64,000 nt of DNA from RGEC01 sp964626685 (GTDB lineage Bacteria > Bacteroidota > Bacteroidia > NS11-12g > UBA955), in NCBI GenBank assembly GCA_964626685.1, contig CAZVJY010000005.1, positions 86,562 through 150,561 on the forward strand, in the 5' to 3' direction. The position numbers were made by a program, and so were the translations under genes. The notes under the pieces are model-generated. The model was not told the DNA's origin, did not search any database, and saw nothing but the letters and a program-made list of their open reading frames with translations. Of the stretch, positions 32,981-41,902 are shown piece by piece; the first letter of the stretch is position 1; each line of letters begins with the position of its first letter.

Positions 32981-34692
32981 GGCATTTCGGCAGTTTTCTG
33001 CTGCCGTTACTTTGGGTAGCCTGGGGTTGCGGAACCCGCAAAGCAACCACCCCCGACGTTTTATCAAAAGCAATTGATACGTCCTCAATGCAGGAAATGT
33101 ATTACGCTGCCGAGTTTCACTACATACAGGGAAACTGGAAGCAATCCGATTCTCTGTTCAGGCGTTACACACGCAGCAGCATGCCACCCGGTGCGGCTTA
33201 CCACCGCCTGGCCTGTATTGCCGCAAAAAATGGCAGAACCGATGAGGCACTGGCGTTGAATGCCAAAGCCAGGCAATCGGATACTTCTGTTGAAGACTGG
33301 ATCTGGCTGGATGCCGAATTATACCGCCGGCAGTATCAATATAAAAAAGCAGCAGATGTATATGCTTCATTTGTGGTGAAGCATCCCCGGGCATGGTCAG
33401 CCTATAGCGATGCTGCCCGCTTTTATTCTATGGCAGGCGAATGGACTTCCGTTCTTACACTTTGTGAAGGCTGGGAAAAATCTTTCGGGCTCATGGAAAC
33501 GATTGTTGAATACAGGACACAGGCATTCCTAGGACTGGGGCAGCCGTTAAAAGCAGCCGAACAATGGGTTGCGATGAGCAAAAAGTATCCTGATCGCAGC
33601 TATTACCGGCTACGGCAGGTCAATGTGCTGAAACAGGGCGGTGCCGCAGCAGAAGCAAAAAACCTGCTGGATACCTTGCTGGTGCAAAATCCCCGCGATT
33701 ATGAAATGATTGTCCTGTATTGTGAGCTGAACGCCACAAATCCAGGCACTTCAATTCCTGCTGCCCTGGTAAATATTGTGCAAACCCGCGGTCTGGCATT
33801 TGAAGCAAAATGGAAGTGCCTTGAGCCGTTTACCCGACCTGAACATCCCGCTTACGATTCAACAGAAGCTATTTTCCGCGGACTTTACCGTAATCACCCC
33901 AATGAACCCCTGGCAACGCACACACTCGGTCTGTGGTGTCTTAACCATGGCAAGGCCGGAGACGCTGCCGAATTTCTGAAAAAAGCCTTGCAGGAAGGAA
34001 GGCAAACCCTTATGCTGTGGCAACAATACCTCACCGCACTTTCTATGGGTTGTGAAACCCAAAAAATGCTTGCGGAATCAGATACACTGATGGAATTATA
34101 TGCCCTGAATCCCTCTGTTTATCAAATGAAGGCCATCGCCTTGTCTGTAAACGGAAAAACAGAGGAGGCACTGCGTACGTGCAGTGAGGGAGCGCTCATT
34201 TCTGCCGATCCTTCAGCACTGATAGCTTTAAGGGATTATATCATGATGCAAACCGGTAAAAACCGGCCTGAGGGAAATCTGATCTTAGAGGATTCGTCTA
34301 ATCTGCCTTATGCCGTGATGGTTGATGCCGAATGGGCATTGATTCAGAACAGGCCGGATGATGCGTTTACCCGCCTCAGTGCACTTTTTGATGACCAATT
34401 CAGAGGCAGGTCAAAAAAATACAGTACCTGCGAAGACGGCAGCTACTGGGCTTTTTTGCAGTGTGTACTGCAGCAGGCCAGACTGGCATTGATGGTCAAT
34501 AAAAACCAAGACGCAGCAATTACTTTGCTTCAGCGATATCTGCCTGAAAACCCTTTGTCACTCGAATTGATGGGTGATTTGTATGGAAACAGGCAAGATC
34601 CAGCTCTTCGTTGTTATGAAAAGGCATTGGCATGCACTAAAACCAGCAAAGAGGTACTCTTGCAGAAAATAAACAAGCTAAAAAATCGTTAA
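32977..34692 (+). CDS. TPR-repeat lipoprotein
   Basis: A 571-aa exported lipoprotein (LLPLLWVAWGC, lipid Cys at residue 18) built of tetratricopeptide-like repeats, such as YAAEFHYIQGNWKQSDSLFR, GRTDEALALNAKARQS and YKKAADVYASFVVKHP. It overlaps the nucleotidyltransferase gene by 4 nt and is followed by DUF4292 and EnvC-like genes. The order nucleotidyltransferase-TPR-DUF4292-EnvC recurs in Bacteroidota as far as I recall. A cell-envelope assembly role is likely but not defined. Confidence 0.82.
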   Translation: MRHFGSFLLPLLWVAWGCGTRKATTPDVLSKAIDTSSMQEMYYAAEFHYIQGNWKQSDSLFRRYTRSSMPPGAAYHRLACIAAKNGRTDEALALNAKARQSDTSVEDWIWLDAELYRRQYQYKKAADVYASFVVKHPRAWSAYSDAARFYSMAGEWTSVLTLCEGWEKSFGLMETIVEYRTQAFLGLGQPLKAAEQWVAMSKKYPDRSYYRLRQVNVLKQGGAAAEAKNLLDTLLVQNPRDYEMIVLYCELNATNPGTSIPAALVNIVQTRGLAFEAKWKCLEPFTRPEHPAYDSTEAIFRGLYRNHPNEPLATHTLGLWCLNHGKAGDAAEFLKKALQEGRQTLMLWQQYLTALSMGCETQKMLAESDTLMELYALNPSVYQMKAIALSVNGKTEEALRTCSEGALISADPSALIALRDYIMMQTGKNRPEGNLILEDSSNLPYAVMVDAEWALIQNRPDDAFTRLSALFDDQFRGRSKKYSTCEDGSYWAFLQCVLQQARLALMVNKNQDAAITLLQRYLPENPLSLELMGDLYGNRQDPALRCYEKALACTKTSKEVLLQKINKLKNR

Positions 34693-34699
34693 ACAAACA

Positions 34700-35461
34700 T
34701 TGAGAAACTTCATTCTTCTGCTCGCATTCTTTTCACTGAGCGCCTGCAAGGCAAGAAAACAAAAAACAATTGAGACACCAGTCCGTATCGGGAATCTGAC
34801 CACGGATACGACTGTGGAGCTGAAAGGCGACAACATCAACCGCAAAAGCTGGCAGTATTTTTCAGACCGCCTCAATATCTATTATGTTTCAGGTGATGGA
34901 CAGGAAATGAGCGGCACCCTGAGTTTGCGCATGCGAAACGACAGCATACTTTGGTTTTCTGTTTCGGTTGCCTTTGGTATTCAGGTGGCAAAAGGCATTA
35001 TCACCCGGGACAGTGTGCTTGTACTTGATTTGTATCACAAAGAATATATGCGTTTGGGAATCGCCGACTTATCCAATATGCTCGGTGCCCGGGTTTCACT
35101 TAGGGAATTGCAAAACCTCATTGTTTCCAATCCGATTTTTGATACTGTTTATTACAACAGAGATACACAGTCCGGGGCCTGGTATTCCTCCAATGCGGCC
35201 TCTACCAATATGCTGTTTACCAATACGGTTGGAAATATCGACAGCAGTGTAATTGCAGAAACAGGGAAAAACAGGCAAATTAAGGTGGTTTACGAAGGCG
35301 AACAAAGATCAGGCACCTTTGCTGTGCCTCAGCAGATGCGGATTACGGCATTTGGTGACAAAAATACTGTACGCTTGCAGGCTGCGTTTACAAACCCAAG
35401 CGATGCCGTTATACCTTCGTACCCGTTTAGTATTCCTGCGGGATACACCCAAAAAAAATAG
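34700..35461 (+). CDS. DUF4292 lipoprotein
   Basis: A 253-aa lipoprotein (RNFILLLAFFSLSAC, lipid Cys at residue 16) of the DUF4292 family. The fold resembles LolA/LolB-like half-barrels that carry lipids between membranes: repeated amphipathic strands such as LNIYYVSGDGQEMSGTLSLR and MRNDSILWFSVSVAFGIQ, and conserved YHKEYMRLGIADLSNMLG. The start is TTG at 34700, since only this start yields a complete lipoprotein signal. It lies 7 bp after the TPR gene and 2 bp before the EnvC-like gene. Confidence 0.85.
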   Translation: MRNFILLLAFFSLSACKARKQKTIETPVRIGNLTTDTTVELKGDNINRKSWQYFSDRLNIYYVSGDGQEMSGTLSLRMRNDSILWFSVSVAFGIQVAKGIITRDSVLVLDLYHKEYMRLGIADLSNMLGARVSLRELQNLIVSNPIFDTVYYNRDTQSGAWYSSNAASTNMLFTNTVGNIDSSVIAETGKNRQIKVVYEGEQRSGTFAVPQQMRITAFGDKNTVRLQAAFTNPSDAVIPSYPFSIPAGYTQKK

Positions 35462-35463
35462 CC

Positions 35464-36729
35464 ATGTTTCGTTTTGCCTGCATAGGTTTTCTTTTACTGC
35501 TTCCATTAACGGGGTTTTCACAATCGCGAAAAGAACTGGAAAAGAAGCGCAAAAAAGTGCAGGAAGAAATCCAGTATACCCGAAACATACTTCAAAAAAC
35601 CAGTGCCCAGAAAAGCGCCACCCTGCATAAAATTGGTGCTTTGAACCGCATCATTGAGCAACAGGGTGAAGTAATAAACGATTTGAAATCCGAGCTGAGT
35701 GAGGCAGAGCAGGAAATAAACAAACAAAACACAGCCCTCGAGCAGCTGAAAGCCTCGTATAACGATGAACGGCTTAAGTTGCGAAAAACCATACTCAAAG
35801 CCTACAAAAGCCGAAAATCGGCTAATAAACTGGCGTTCGTATTTGCTTCTGCATCTTTTCGTCAGGCCGTGCGCAGAATGCAATACCTAAACAGACTCTC
35901 TGACTACCGAAAACAGCAGATAGGGGTGCTTGAAATCAAGGCTTCTGAAGTAAAAAACGGTTTACAGGCATTAGAAGAAATCAGGCAGGAAAAAAATGGA
36001 ATCTTGCTGGTAGAAAAAAAAGAACAGCAACAGCTTGAAACAGACAGAAGCCAGAAAACCAACCTGGTGAAATCCCTTGCTGGAAAAGAAGCAGAATTGC
36101 GGAAGAAGATAAAGCAGAACGAAAAAGCCGTGGCCCGACTGAATTCTGCCATCTCTGCCATGATTGCAAGGGAAATAGCAGCAGCAAGAAAAAGGGCAAG
36201 GCAGCAGTCTGCAAGAGACAACACGGGTACAGCTGCAGCCAATCCCAAAACCTCGGGAAGCAAGCCGGCGAGGTCTTCTGGCAGCATTTTGCTTACGCCC
36301 GAAGCACGCGTAATCAGTGATAATTTTGCTTCAGGCAGAGGAAGTCTTCCCTGGCCGGTGGAACGCGGCTTTATTTCACAGTATTTTGGCGTACACGGCC
36401 ATCCTGATCTGGCAGGAATTACCCTTGTTAACAATGGCGTTGACATAACCACAGCTGAGGGCAGCACGGCCCGGGCCGTTTTTAAAGGCACGGTTTCTGC
36501 CATTTTGGAAATTCCCGGGCAGGAAAAAGCCGTTCTGCTCAATCATGGTGAGTATTACACTGTTTACAGCCGCTTAAGTCAGGTTTATGTAGGTCGCGGC
36601 CAGCAGGTAGAGGCAAAACAGGCGCTTGGCAAGGTGTGGACGGATGATGAATCCAAAACCATCCTTCAGTTTCAGCTTTGGCAGGGCCAGTCCAAACTCA
36701 ATCCCGCAGGGTGGCTTACCTCGCGCTAA
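35464..36729 (+). CDS. EnvC-like murein hydrolase activator with degenerate M23 domain
   Basis: A 421-aa exported protein: signal peptide (residues 1-20, ending GFSQ), long coiled coil (about 22-250), a Ser/Thr/Pro-rich linker, and a C-terminal LytM/M23 domain (about 295-421) beginning LPWPVERGFISQYFG. The zinc ligands of active M23 peptidases are missing: HxGxD is NNGVDI and the HxH strand is LQFQLW. This is the EnvC/NlpD pattern, where the dead peptidase domain activates amidases at the septum. It ends an operon with a sugar nucleotidyltransferase, TPR lipoprotein and DUF4292. Confidence 0.88.
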   Translation: MFRFACIGFLLLLPLTGFSQSRKELEKKRKKVQEEIQYTRNILQKTSAQKSATLHKIGALNRIIEQQGEVINDLKSELSEAEQEINKQNTALEQLKASYNDERLKLRKTILKAYKSRKSANKLAFVFASASFRQAVRRMQYLNRLSDYRKQQIGVLEIKASEVKNGLQALEEIRQEKNGILLVEKKEQQQLETDRSQKTNLVKSLAGKEAELRKKIKQNEKAVARLNSAISAMIAREIAAARKRARQQSARDNTGTAAANPKTSGSKPARSSGSILLTPEARVISDNFASGRGSLPWPVERGFISQYFGVHGHPDLAGITLVNNGVDITTAEGSTARAVFKGTVSAILEIPGQEKAVLLNHGEYYTVYSRLSQVYVGRGQQVEAKQALGKVWTDDESKTILQFQLWQGQSKLNPAGWLTSR

Positions 36730-36735
36730 ATTTTG

Positions 36736-36743
36736 TATATTTG
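36736..36743 (+). promoter_or_regulatory. TAnnTTTG -7 element for the 3-hydroxyacyl-CoA dehydrogenase gene
   Basis: TATATTTG, just after the EnvC-like stop, ends 5 nt before the ATG at 36749. It supports this ATG over in-frame upstream codons. Confidence 0.6.
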
Positions 36744-36748
36744 TAATT

Positions 36749-37591
36749 ATGAAAGTGGCTGTAGCAGGGGCAGGTGTGATGGGTGCAGGTATTGCACTAT
36801 GCAGTATTCAGGCCGGATATCAGACATTGCTGTTTGATGTGAATGAGGCCGCTCTGGAAAAAGGCAAATCCTACATCCGCAAAGAACTTGATAAGGCAGT
36901 TGAAAAAGGCAGGTTAACCGCTGAAAAGGCAAGCACCGCTTTAGGTTTGTTATCCGTTGTAAATGATGCGAATGCGCTACAGGCAGATATCATCATTGAA
37001 GCCATTCTGGAAAACCTGGAAATAAAACAGGCGCTTTTTAAACAGCTCGAGGCTGTAAATAGTCCCGGCGCCATACTTGCAACCAACACCAGTTCCATAC
37101 CCATTACCCAGATAGCGCGCGGGCTTCAATATCCGGAAAGGGTAGTAGGTGTGCATTTCTTTAATCCGGCCCACATCATGAAGCTGGTTGAAATAATCTC
37201 TGGTGCAGAAACCCGGTTAGAAATTGCACAAAAAGCATTTCAGTGGGCGGAATCCCTGGGTAAAAAGGCCGTGTATGCTGCTGATGCTCCCGGTTTCATC
37301 GTGAATCGTGTGGCACGGCATTACTACGTAGAAGGACTTAAGGTACTTGAGGAGCAGGTGGCTTCACTGGAAAGCATAGATAGGTTGTGTGAAGCATCCG
37401 GTTTTAAAATGGGTCCTTTTCGTCTGATGGATTTGATTGGTGTTGATACCAATTATTCGGTAACCAGTTCCATGTATGCGCTGTTTGGGCAGGATGCCAA
37501 GTTTCGTCCCAGCCGGATTCAAAAGCAAAAAGTCGATGCCGGCCACCATGGCCGCAAGACAGGTCATGGTTTTTATCGATATGAAGATTAA
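36749..37591 (+). CDS. 3-hydroxyacyl-CoA (3-hydroxybutyryl-CoA) dehydrogenase
   Basis: A 280-aa NAD-dependent enzyme that interconverts 3-hydroxyacyl-CoA and 3-ketoacyl-CoA. It has the Rossmann motif GAGVMGAGI at residues 7-15, the catalytic His in VVGVHFFNPAHIMKLVEII, NTSSIPITQIA and the C-terminal MDLIGVDTNYSV dimerisation segment. The length fits stand-alone HBD/PaaH enzymes rather than FadB fusions. It overlaps the start of the downstream Rieske-like lipoprotein by 11 nt. It serves fatty-acid beta-oxidation or butanoate metabolism. Confidence 0.93.
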   Translation: MKVAVAGAGVMGAGIALCSIQAGYQTLLFDVNEAALEKGKSYIRKELDKAVEKGRLTAEKASTALGLLSVVNDANALQADIIIEAILENLEIKQALFKQLEAVNSPGAILATNTSSIPITQIARGLQYPERVVGVHFFNPAHIMKLVEIISGAETRLEIAQKAFQWAESLGKKAVYAADAPGFIVNRVARHYYVEGLKVLEEQVASLESIDRLCEASGFKMGPFRLMDLIGVDTNYSVTSSMYALFGQDAKFRPSRIQKQKVDAGHHGRKTGHGFYRYED

Positions 37592-38027
37592 GTTTTTTTG
37601 CCTGGCTTTTACGCTCCTCCTGCTGGCAGGCTGTCGCAATAACAATGTGACGGATGCCATACCCAAAGGTCCGGTTAACATTACCCTGGATCTCAACCTG
37701 CTCGACAATCAGCATCTCCTGGTTCCCGGCAGCTTTACCATTGCAGAAGGAGGCGTAAAGGGTGTTTTAATAGTGCATGATTATGATGATACCTGGTACG
37801 CTTTTGAACGAACCTGTGCCTGGCAGCCGCTCAATGCATGCTCTCAAATATGGGTGGATACACAGGCTATACAGCTGAAATGTGGCCTTTATAACGGCAA
37901 TCGTTTTGAAAACTGCTGCGAGAGCAGGTATATGTTCAATGGATTACCTCTCAAAGGCCCTGCCGGTGGTTCGCTGTCGCGATATAATGTTAGCAGAAGT
38001 GCAAATTTGTTGTACGTGTACAACTGA
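37581..38027 (+). CDS. Rieske-like fold lipoprotein lacking the full cluster ligands
   Basis: A 148-aa lipoprotein (FCLAFTLLLLAGC, lipid Cys at residue 17). The rest resembles a Rieske-type beta domain found in Bacteroidota lipoproteins: RTCAWQPLNACSQIW followed by CCESRYMFNGLPLKGPAGGSLSRY. The CxH...CxxH pattern needed to ligate a [2Fe-2S] cluster is absent (no His in these positions), so it is a structural relative or binds something else through its five mature-domain cysteines. The start is the ATG inside the preceding gene (11-nt overlap). Confidence 0.65.
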   Translation: MKIKFFCLAFTLLLLAGCRNNNVTDAIPKGPVNITLDLNLLDNQHLLVPGSFTIAEGGVKGVLIVHDYDDTWYAFERTCAWQPLNACSQIWVDTQAIQLKCGLYNGNRFENCCESRYMFNGLPLKGPAGGSLSRYNVSRSANLLYVYN

Positions 38028-38155
38028 TCGCGCTTTTTCATTAGTCCATGAAAATCAGCCATTAAGAAATCTTTTTTGTGACATTTTTATGACAAAAACC
38101 CTGTTGGGTCAGGCAATAAAATTTTTCAAAAAATTTTTTTTTTACCCGAAGTTGT

Positions 38156-38163
38156 TATATTTG
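38156..38163 (+). promoter_or_regulatory. Strong TAnnTTTG promoter for the OmpA-family gene
   Basis: TATATTTG lies 38 nt before the ATG, preceded by a long A/T tract (38116-38143) covering the -33 position and a possible UP-like element. High expression would suit an abundant OmpA protein. Confidence 0.6.
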
Positions 38164-38201
38164 TTGCCTGATAACAACATTACAGTAACAGCTAACAGCT
38201 T

Positions 38202-39788
38202 ATGATGAAAAAATACCTGGGACGTTTTTTTACTACTGCCCTCGCAATGTCAGCTTGTTTTTCCGCTCAGGCACAAACAGCAGACGCCCCGATGAGTGTT
38301 GAGGCCAATTTTGGTCTTAGAGAATATCTCGGTGATCAGGGTTCTTCCCTGTTTTTTGCCAGAAAACCGGACTATCAGGGAGCCGGTATAAACTTTGGAT
38401 ATTATCTGAACCCCATGTTTGACGCTGTCGTTAATTTTAGCGCCGGCGACGTGGGTTATAAAAGAGAAGTAGCATGGCAGCGTGAACCATGGAAATATCA
38501 ATCATTCCGCGCCAACACCATGGATCTTACCCTGGGAGCCCGTTTCAAACTGAATTCGTTTTTTAATGAGGAATCCAAAGTGATTCCTTATGTATATGGT
38601 GGATTTGGTGGTTACTATGTTCATAGCCAGGTGCGTTGGGGCAACCAAAATGAAATTCAAAATGCAGTAACCGACATGGGTGCCGCCGTACAGGGTGGTC
38701 TTGGTATATCTTTCAACCTGAGCGATCGTATTGGTGTGCGCTGGTCATGGACCGCTACCTACACCATGAATGACCGCTGGGATGGTGCCAACCAGCCCGG
38801 TGATGCCGATCCATCTATGCCACTGGTGAACAGACTTTGGAAAACCAATGACATGTGGGGTTACCACGCAATCGGAATTACCATGGCTCTGGGTGAAAGC
38901 AAAGGCCCAAGCAAGTGCAAGGATAAAGATGAAGACGGCGTTTGTGACAAATACGATCTGTGCAAAAACACACCTGAAAAGTACCGCAAGTATGTGGACA
39001 GCGTAGGCTGCCCTGCAGATCGCGATCTTGACTCGGTATTTGATGCAGATGACGCCTGTCCTGATGTGAAAGGTCTCAAGAAATTTGCCGGATGCCCGGA
39101 TACAGACGGAGATGGTATCGAGGATAGCAAAGACCGTTGCCCCAAAGATGCCGGAAGTGCTGAAAGCGGCGGGTGCCCTGACTCAGATGGTGATGGTGTG
39201 CTGGATAAAGATGACAAATGCCCCAAAGTGGCCGGTGTGCTTGCCCTCAATGGTTGCCCCGACCGCGATGGCGATGGTGTTGAAGATGGTTCCGACAAGT
39301 GCCCCGATAAGCCCGGAAGCATTTCCGGTGAAGGTTGCCCTGATACTGACGGAGACGGAATCTTTGATAACGTAGATAAGTGTCCTACCAAGGCTGGTAC
39401 TGCTGCCAACAAGGGCTGTCCTGAAATTAAGGTTGAAACCAAGAAAGCGATTGAACAGGCCGCCAAAAACATCTTCTTTGAAACCAATAGAGATGTGTTG
39501 AAGGCTGAGTCATATGATGACATTGACCGTCTGGTGAAAATTCTGAAAGAGTACAGCGAAGCTGCAGTAACCATCGAAGGTCACACTGATGCTGATGGTG
39601 ATCCTGCCAAGAACCTGGACCTTTCTCAGCGCCGTGCCGATGCCGTTGTTGTATACATGCTGGGTAAAGGAATCTCTCCTGAGCGTATGAAAGCGGTAGG
39701 TTTTGGCGACACCCGTCCCAAGGTTCCCAACAACAGCGTTGTAAACAAGGCTATCAACCGCCGCGTTGAAATATTGGTTACGTACTAA
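38202..39788 (+). CDS. OmpA-family outer-membrane protein with thrombospondin type-3 repeats
   Basis: A 528-aa protein in three parts. After the signal peptide (ending FSAQAQ) is an N-terminal eight-stranded barrel (about 30-230). Six calcium-binding thrombospondin type-3 repeats follow (DxDxDG-xxD-xxDxCP, e.g. DTDGDGIEDSKDRCP), about 245-410. A C-terminal OmpA/MotB peptidoglycan-binding domain (IFFETNRDVL, EGHTDADGDPAKNLDLSQRRA, INRRVEI) completes it. It anchors the outer membrane to the wall. ATGs at 38202 and 38205 are both possible. A terminator follows at 39807. Confidence 0.95.
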   Translation: MMKKYLGRFFTTALAMSACFSAQAQTADAPMSVEANFGLREYLGDQGSSLFFARKPDYQGAGINFGYYLNPMFDAVVNFSAGDVGYKREVAWQREPWKYQSFRANTMDLTLGARFKLNSFFNEESKVIPYVYGGFGGYYVHSQVRWGNQNEIQNAVTDMGAAVQGGLGISFNLSDRIGVRWSWTATYTMNDRWDGANQPGDADPSMPLVNRLWKTNDMWGYHAIGITMALGESKGPSKCKDKDEDGVCDKYDLCKNTPEKYRKYVDSVGCPADRDLDSVFDADDACPDVKGLKKFAGCPDTDGDGIEDSKDRCPKDAGSAESGGCPDSDGDGVLDKDDKCPKVAGVLALNGCPDRDGDGVEDGSDKCPDKPGSISGEGCPDTDGDGIFDNVDKCPTKAGTAANKGCPEIKVETKKAIEQAAKNIFFETNRDVLKAESYDDIDRLVKILKEYSEAAVTIEGHTDADGDPAKNLDLSQRRADAVVVYMLGKGISPERMKAVGFGDTRPKVPNNSVVNKAINRRVEILVTY

Positions 39789-39806
39789 AACTGAATAATA
39801 TCATGG

Positions 39807-39840
39807 AAAGGCTGCCCGCAAGGCAGCCTTTCTTATTTTT
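39807..39840 (+). terminator. Rho-independent terminator after the OmpA gene
   Basis: Perfect 10-bp stem AAAGGCTGCC/GGCAGCCTTT with loop CGCAA, then CTTATTTTT. The T-rich tail overlaps the next gene's TATTTTTG promoter box at 39834-39841. Confidence 0.92.
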
Positions 39841-39841
39841 G
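39834..39841 (+). promoter_or_regulatory. TAnnTTTG -7 element inside the terminator tail
   Basis: TATTTTTG ends 5 nt before the ATG at 39847 and shares bases with the T-tract of the OmpA terminator. Confidence 0.55.
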
Positions 39842-39846
39842 GCTCT

Positions 39847-40368
39847 ATGGAAGACCGTAAATTTTACCTGCGGCTCAGTGAGGCAGCACTGGAAACATGC
39901 AAATCTTGGATTGGCAAGGAAATCGTAAGTATCAGTACGTTGCAGTTACAAACAGACTGGGGTGGCAATACCCTGTACATTTCACCTGAAATTGACATAT
40001 TGCTGCATCCCGATGCACAAGCTGTAAAAATATGGCAGGAACAAACAGATATGGAAGGATTGCCTGTAAGTTATGCTTTGAGGATTGAGAGAGAGCAGGT
40101 GAAACACAGGCCCGTGATTTTTCAATTTAACAATCCATTTAAGATTCGCACCGTAGAAATCTGGGCCGAAAAAACCCGGGACAGCAGCGGACTCCGCGAT
40201 ACAACTCAGGTTACCGAAAATACCCTCGTTCTGACCGCAGAATCCGGTGAGCGGTGGATGTTGCTGCCGGACCACCCCGGCCCCGGGTTTGTTATAGCGC
40301 GTGGCGAAGCCGCCATGAAGCCCATTTTGCATTCGGGCTGGTATGTACTCAAACATTTACTGGATTAA
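39847..40368 (+). CDS. Conserved-looking protein of unknown function
   Basis: A 173-aa soluble protein with no signal peptide, membrane helix or motif that I recognise. It is a mixed alpha/beta sequence, probably mostly beta in the C-terminal half (VIFQFNNPFKIRTVEIWAE, TENTLVLTAESGERWMLLP). It has its own promoter fused to the upstream terminator and lies 27 bp before lpxK, which has its own TACCTTTG box. Its nearness to lpxK and gldH suggests no specific function. Confidence 0.7.
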   Translation: MEDRKFYLRLSEAALETCKSWIGKEIVSISTLQLQTDWGGNTLYISPEIDILLHPDAQAVKIWQEQTDMEGLPVSYALRIEREQVKHRPVIFQFNNPFKIRTVEIWAEKTRDSSGLRDTTQVTENTLVLTAESGERWMLLPDHPGPGFVIARGEAAMKPILHSGWYVLKHLLD

Positions 40369-40380
40369 AAGGCTAATGGC

Positions 40381-40388
40381 TACCTTTG
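40381..40388 (+). promoter_or_regulatory. TAnnTTTG -7 element for lpxK
   Basis: TACCTTTG ends 7 nt before the GTG start at 40396, which supports that start. Confidence 0.55.
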
Positions 40389-40395
40389 CCATATT

Positions 40396-41403
40396 GTGCC
40401 TTACATTCTGCGGTTTTTATTGTTTCCTGCCGGGTTGCTGTATGCTACAGGAGCTTGGTTGCGCAGACAGTATTTTCAGCGAGGCGGTAAGCGCAAAAAA
40501 GGGTCGGTTTATAGTATCGTAATTGGCAATCTTGCCGCAGGCGGCAGCGGAAAGTCACCGATGACACTCTATCTGGCCAAATATGCCGAAAGCAGAACAG
40601 CGGTCCTCTCAAGGGGCTATAAACGCAAAACCAAGGGTTTCAGAGAGGTTCAGGTTCATGACAGTATTCAACATTGCGGTGATGAGCCGCTTGAAATGAA
40701 AAATGCGGTACCGGAGTTACCCGTTTTCGTTTGCGAAAACCGCCTGCAAGGCATTTCCCTGATAAAAGAACATTATCCTGAAATACAAACGGTGATTCTG
40801 GATGACGCATTTCAGCATTTGCCCTTGCAGGCAGACAAATATGTATTGCTTACCGATTATCAGAAGCCATTTTGGCAGGATATGCCCATACCGGCCGGCC
40901 GGCTGCGGGAATTTGCCTGCACTGCCTCTCAGGCAGATGCCATAGTGGTAACAAAGTGCCCTGAAGACCTGCAGTTACAAACTGCAGAAAAAATTATCCA
41001 AAAGCTGGAAAAGTACGATAAACCTGTTTTTTTCTGCCATTATGAAAATGCTGCACCTGCCAACAATCAAGGTGAACGGCTCACAAAAGACTCAGCGGTA
41101 ATATTGGTTTCCGGGCTGGCCAACAATAAGGCATTTCAGGACTGGGCAAGTCAACGCTATGCGGTAGCTGCCCGTTTCAGCTATCCGGATCACCACGCTT
41201 TCAGCAACGCATACTATGAAGCATGGATACTGGAATTAACAAAGCACAAAAACGCTGTGATACTCACCAGCAGAAAGGATTTTGCGCGCATGCAATCCTT
41301 TCCGGATATTTACAAAAAGCGGCTATTTATGACTTTTACGACACCAAAATTTCTTTTTAAGCAGGAAGATGCGTTTATTCGCATATTATTTAATCATTTT
41401 TAA
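40396..41403 (+). CDS. lpxK: Tetraacyldisaccharide 4'-kinase (lipid A)
   Basis: A 335-aa inner-membrane enzyme phosphorylating the 4' position of the lipid A disaccharide. It has an N-terminal hydrophobic helix (FLLFPAGLLYATGAWL) and the P-loop GNLAAGGSGKSPMTLYLAKY near residues 43-62. LSRGYKRKTKGF, GDEPLEMKN and the VILDDAFQHLPLQ catalytic-Asp region are all diagnostic of LpxK. The start codon is GTG. gldH follows 10 bp after the stop, in the same direction. Confidence 0.95.
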   Translation: MPYILRFLLFPAGLLYATGAWLRRQYFQRGGKRKKGSVYSIVIGNLAAGGSGKSPMTLYLAKYAESRTAVLSRGYKRKTKGFREVQVHDSIQHCGDEPLEMKNAVPELPVFVCENRLQGISLIKEHYPEIQTVILDDAFQHLPLQADKYVLLTDYQKPFWQDMPIPAGRLREFACTASQADAIVVTKCPEDLQLQTAEKIIQKLEKYDKPVFFCHYENAAPANNQGERLTKDSAVILVSGLANNKAFQDWASQRYAVAARFSYPDHHAFSNAYYEAWILELTKHKNAVILTSRKDFARMQSFPDIYKKRLFMTFTTPKFLFKQEDAFIRILFNHF

Positions 41404-41413
41404 TTGTCGAGTT

Positions 41414-41899
41414 ATGTATCGTTTATTTAGTATTATTGGCATCGTTGTTCTGCTTACATTCCCTGTTTTTCAGTCATGCACCACAGACCAGTCTGTATTG
41501 CTGAACAAGTTTGAAAAGGCCGAAGTTTCCGGTTGGAACTGGGGGCAGGGTAAGAAATTCACTTTCACGATTGAGGATTCCACCTATTATTATTCCCTTA
41601 GTTGCGGGCTCAGAATCACCTCAGGTTACAGCTATTCCAACATATGGCTGTTATACAGGCTGGATGGACCTGTAGTTTCTCAAAAAGAGCAGTTTGAGAT
41701 AGTTCTTTCAGATAATACGGGTAAATGGCTTGGAAAAGGCCAGGGGAATCTGATAAGCTATGAAAAACCCTTTGCCGGCAGATTGAAACTGAAGCCTGGT
41801 ATTTACACGCTGGAGGTTGCCCAGAATATGCGCGATGAAAAGCTCACGGGTGTAAGTGATGTAGGGTTAAAGGTCATCAAGGCCGGTAAAATTTACTAA
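41414..41899 (+). CDS. gldH: Gliding motility lipoprotein GldH
   Basis: A 161-aa lipoprotein with lipid Cys at residue 22 (LLTFPVFQSC). The sequence follows GldH: GWNWGQGKKFTFTIEDSTYYY, SGYSYSNIWLLYRLDGP, NTGKWLGKGQGNLISYEKP and a closing YTLEVAQNMRDEKLTGVSDV. GldH is needed for gliding in Flavobacterium johnsoniae and occurs in T9SS-bearing Bacteroidota, which agrees with the sorting domain on the dehydrogenase at 9798. The ATG at 41414 is chosen because it gives the lipoprotein signal directly. It lies between lpxK and the YifB gene. Confidence 0.9.
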   Translation: MYRLFSIIGIVVLLTFPVFQSCTTDQSVLLNKFEKAEVSGWNWGQGKKFTFTIEDSTYYYSLSCGLRITSGYSYSNIWLLYRLDGPVVSQKEQFEIVLSDNTGKWLGKGQGNLISYEKPFAGRLKLKPGIYTLEVAQNMRDEKLTGVSDVGLKVIKAGKIY

Positions 41900-41902
41900 G
41901 CC

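Noticed and set aside
35464..36729. Active M23 endopeptidase
   Set aside because: Both zinc-binding motifs are lost (NNGVDI and LQFQLW), so an activator role is more likely.
38861..39574. A long antisense frame and repetitive DNA inside the OmpA gene
   Set aside because: Both arise from the tandem calcium-binding repeats of the protein; not a CRISPR array or a separate gene.
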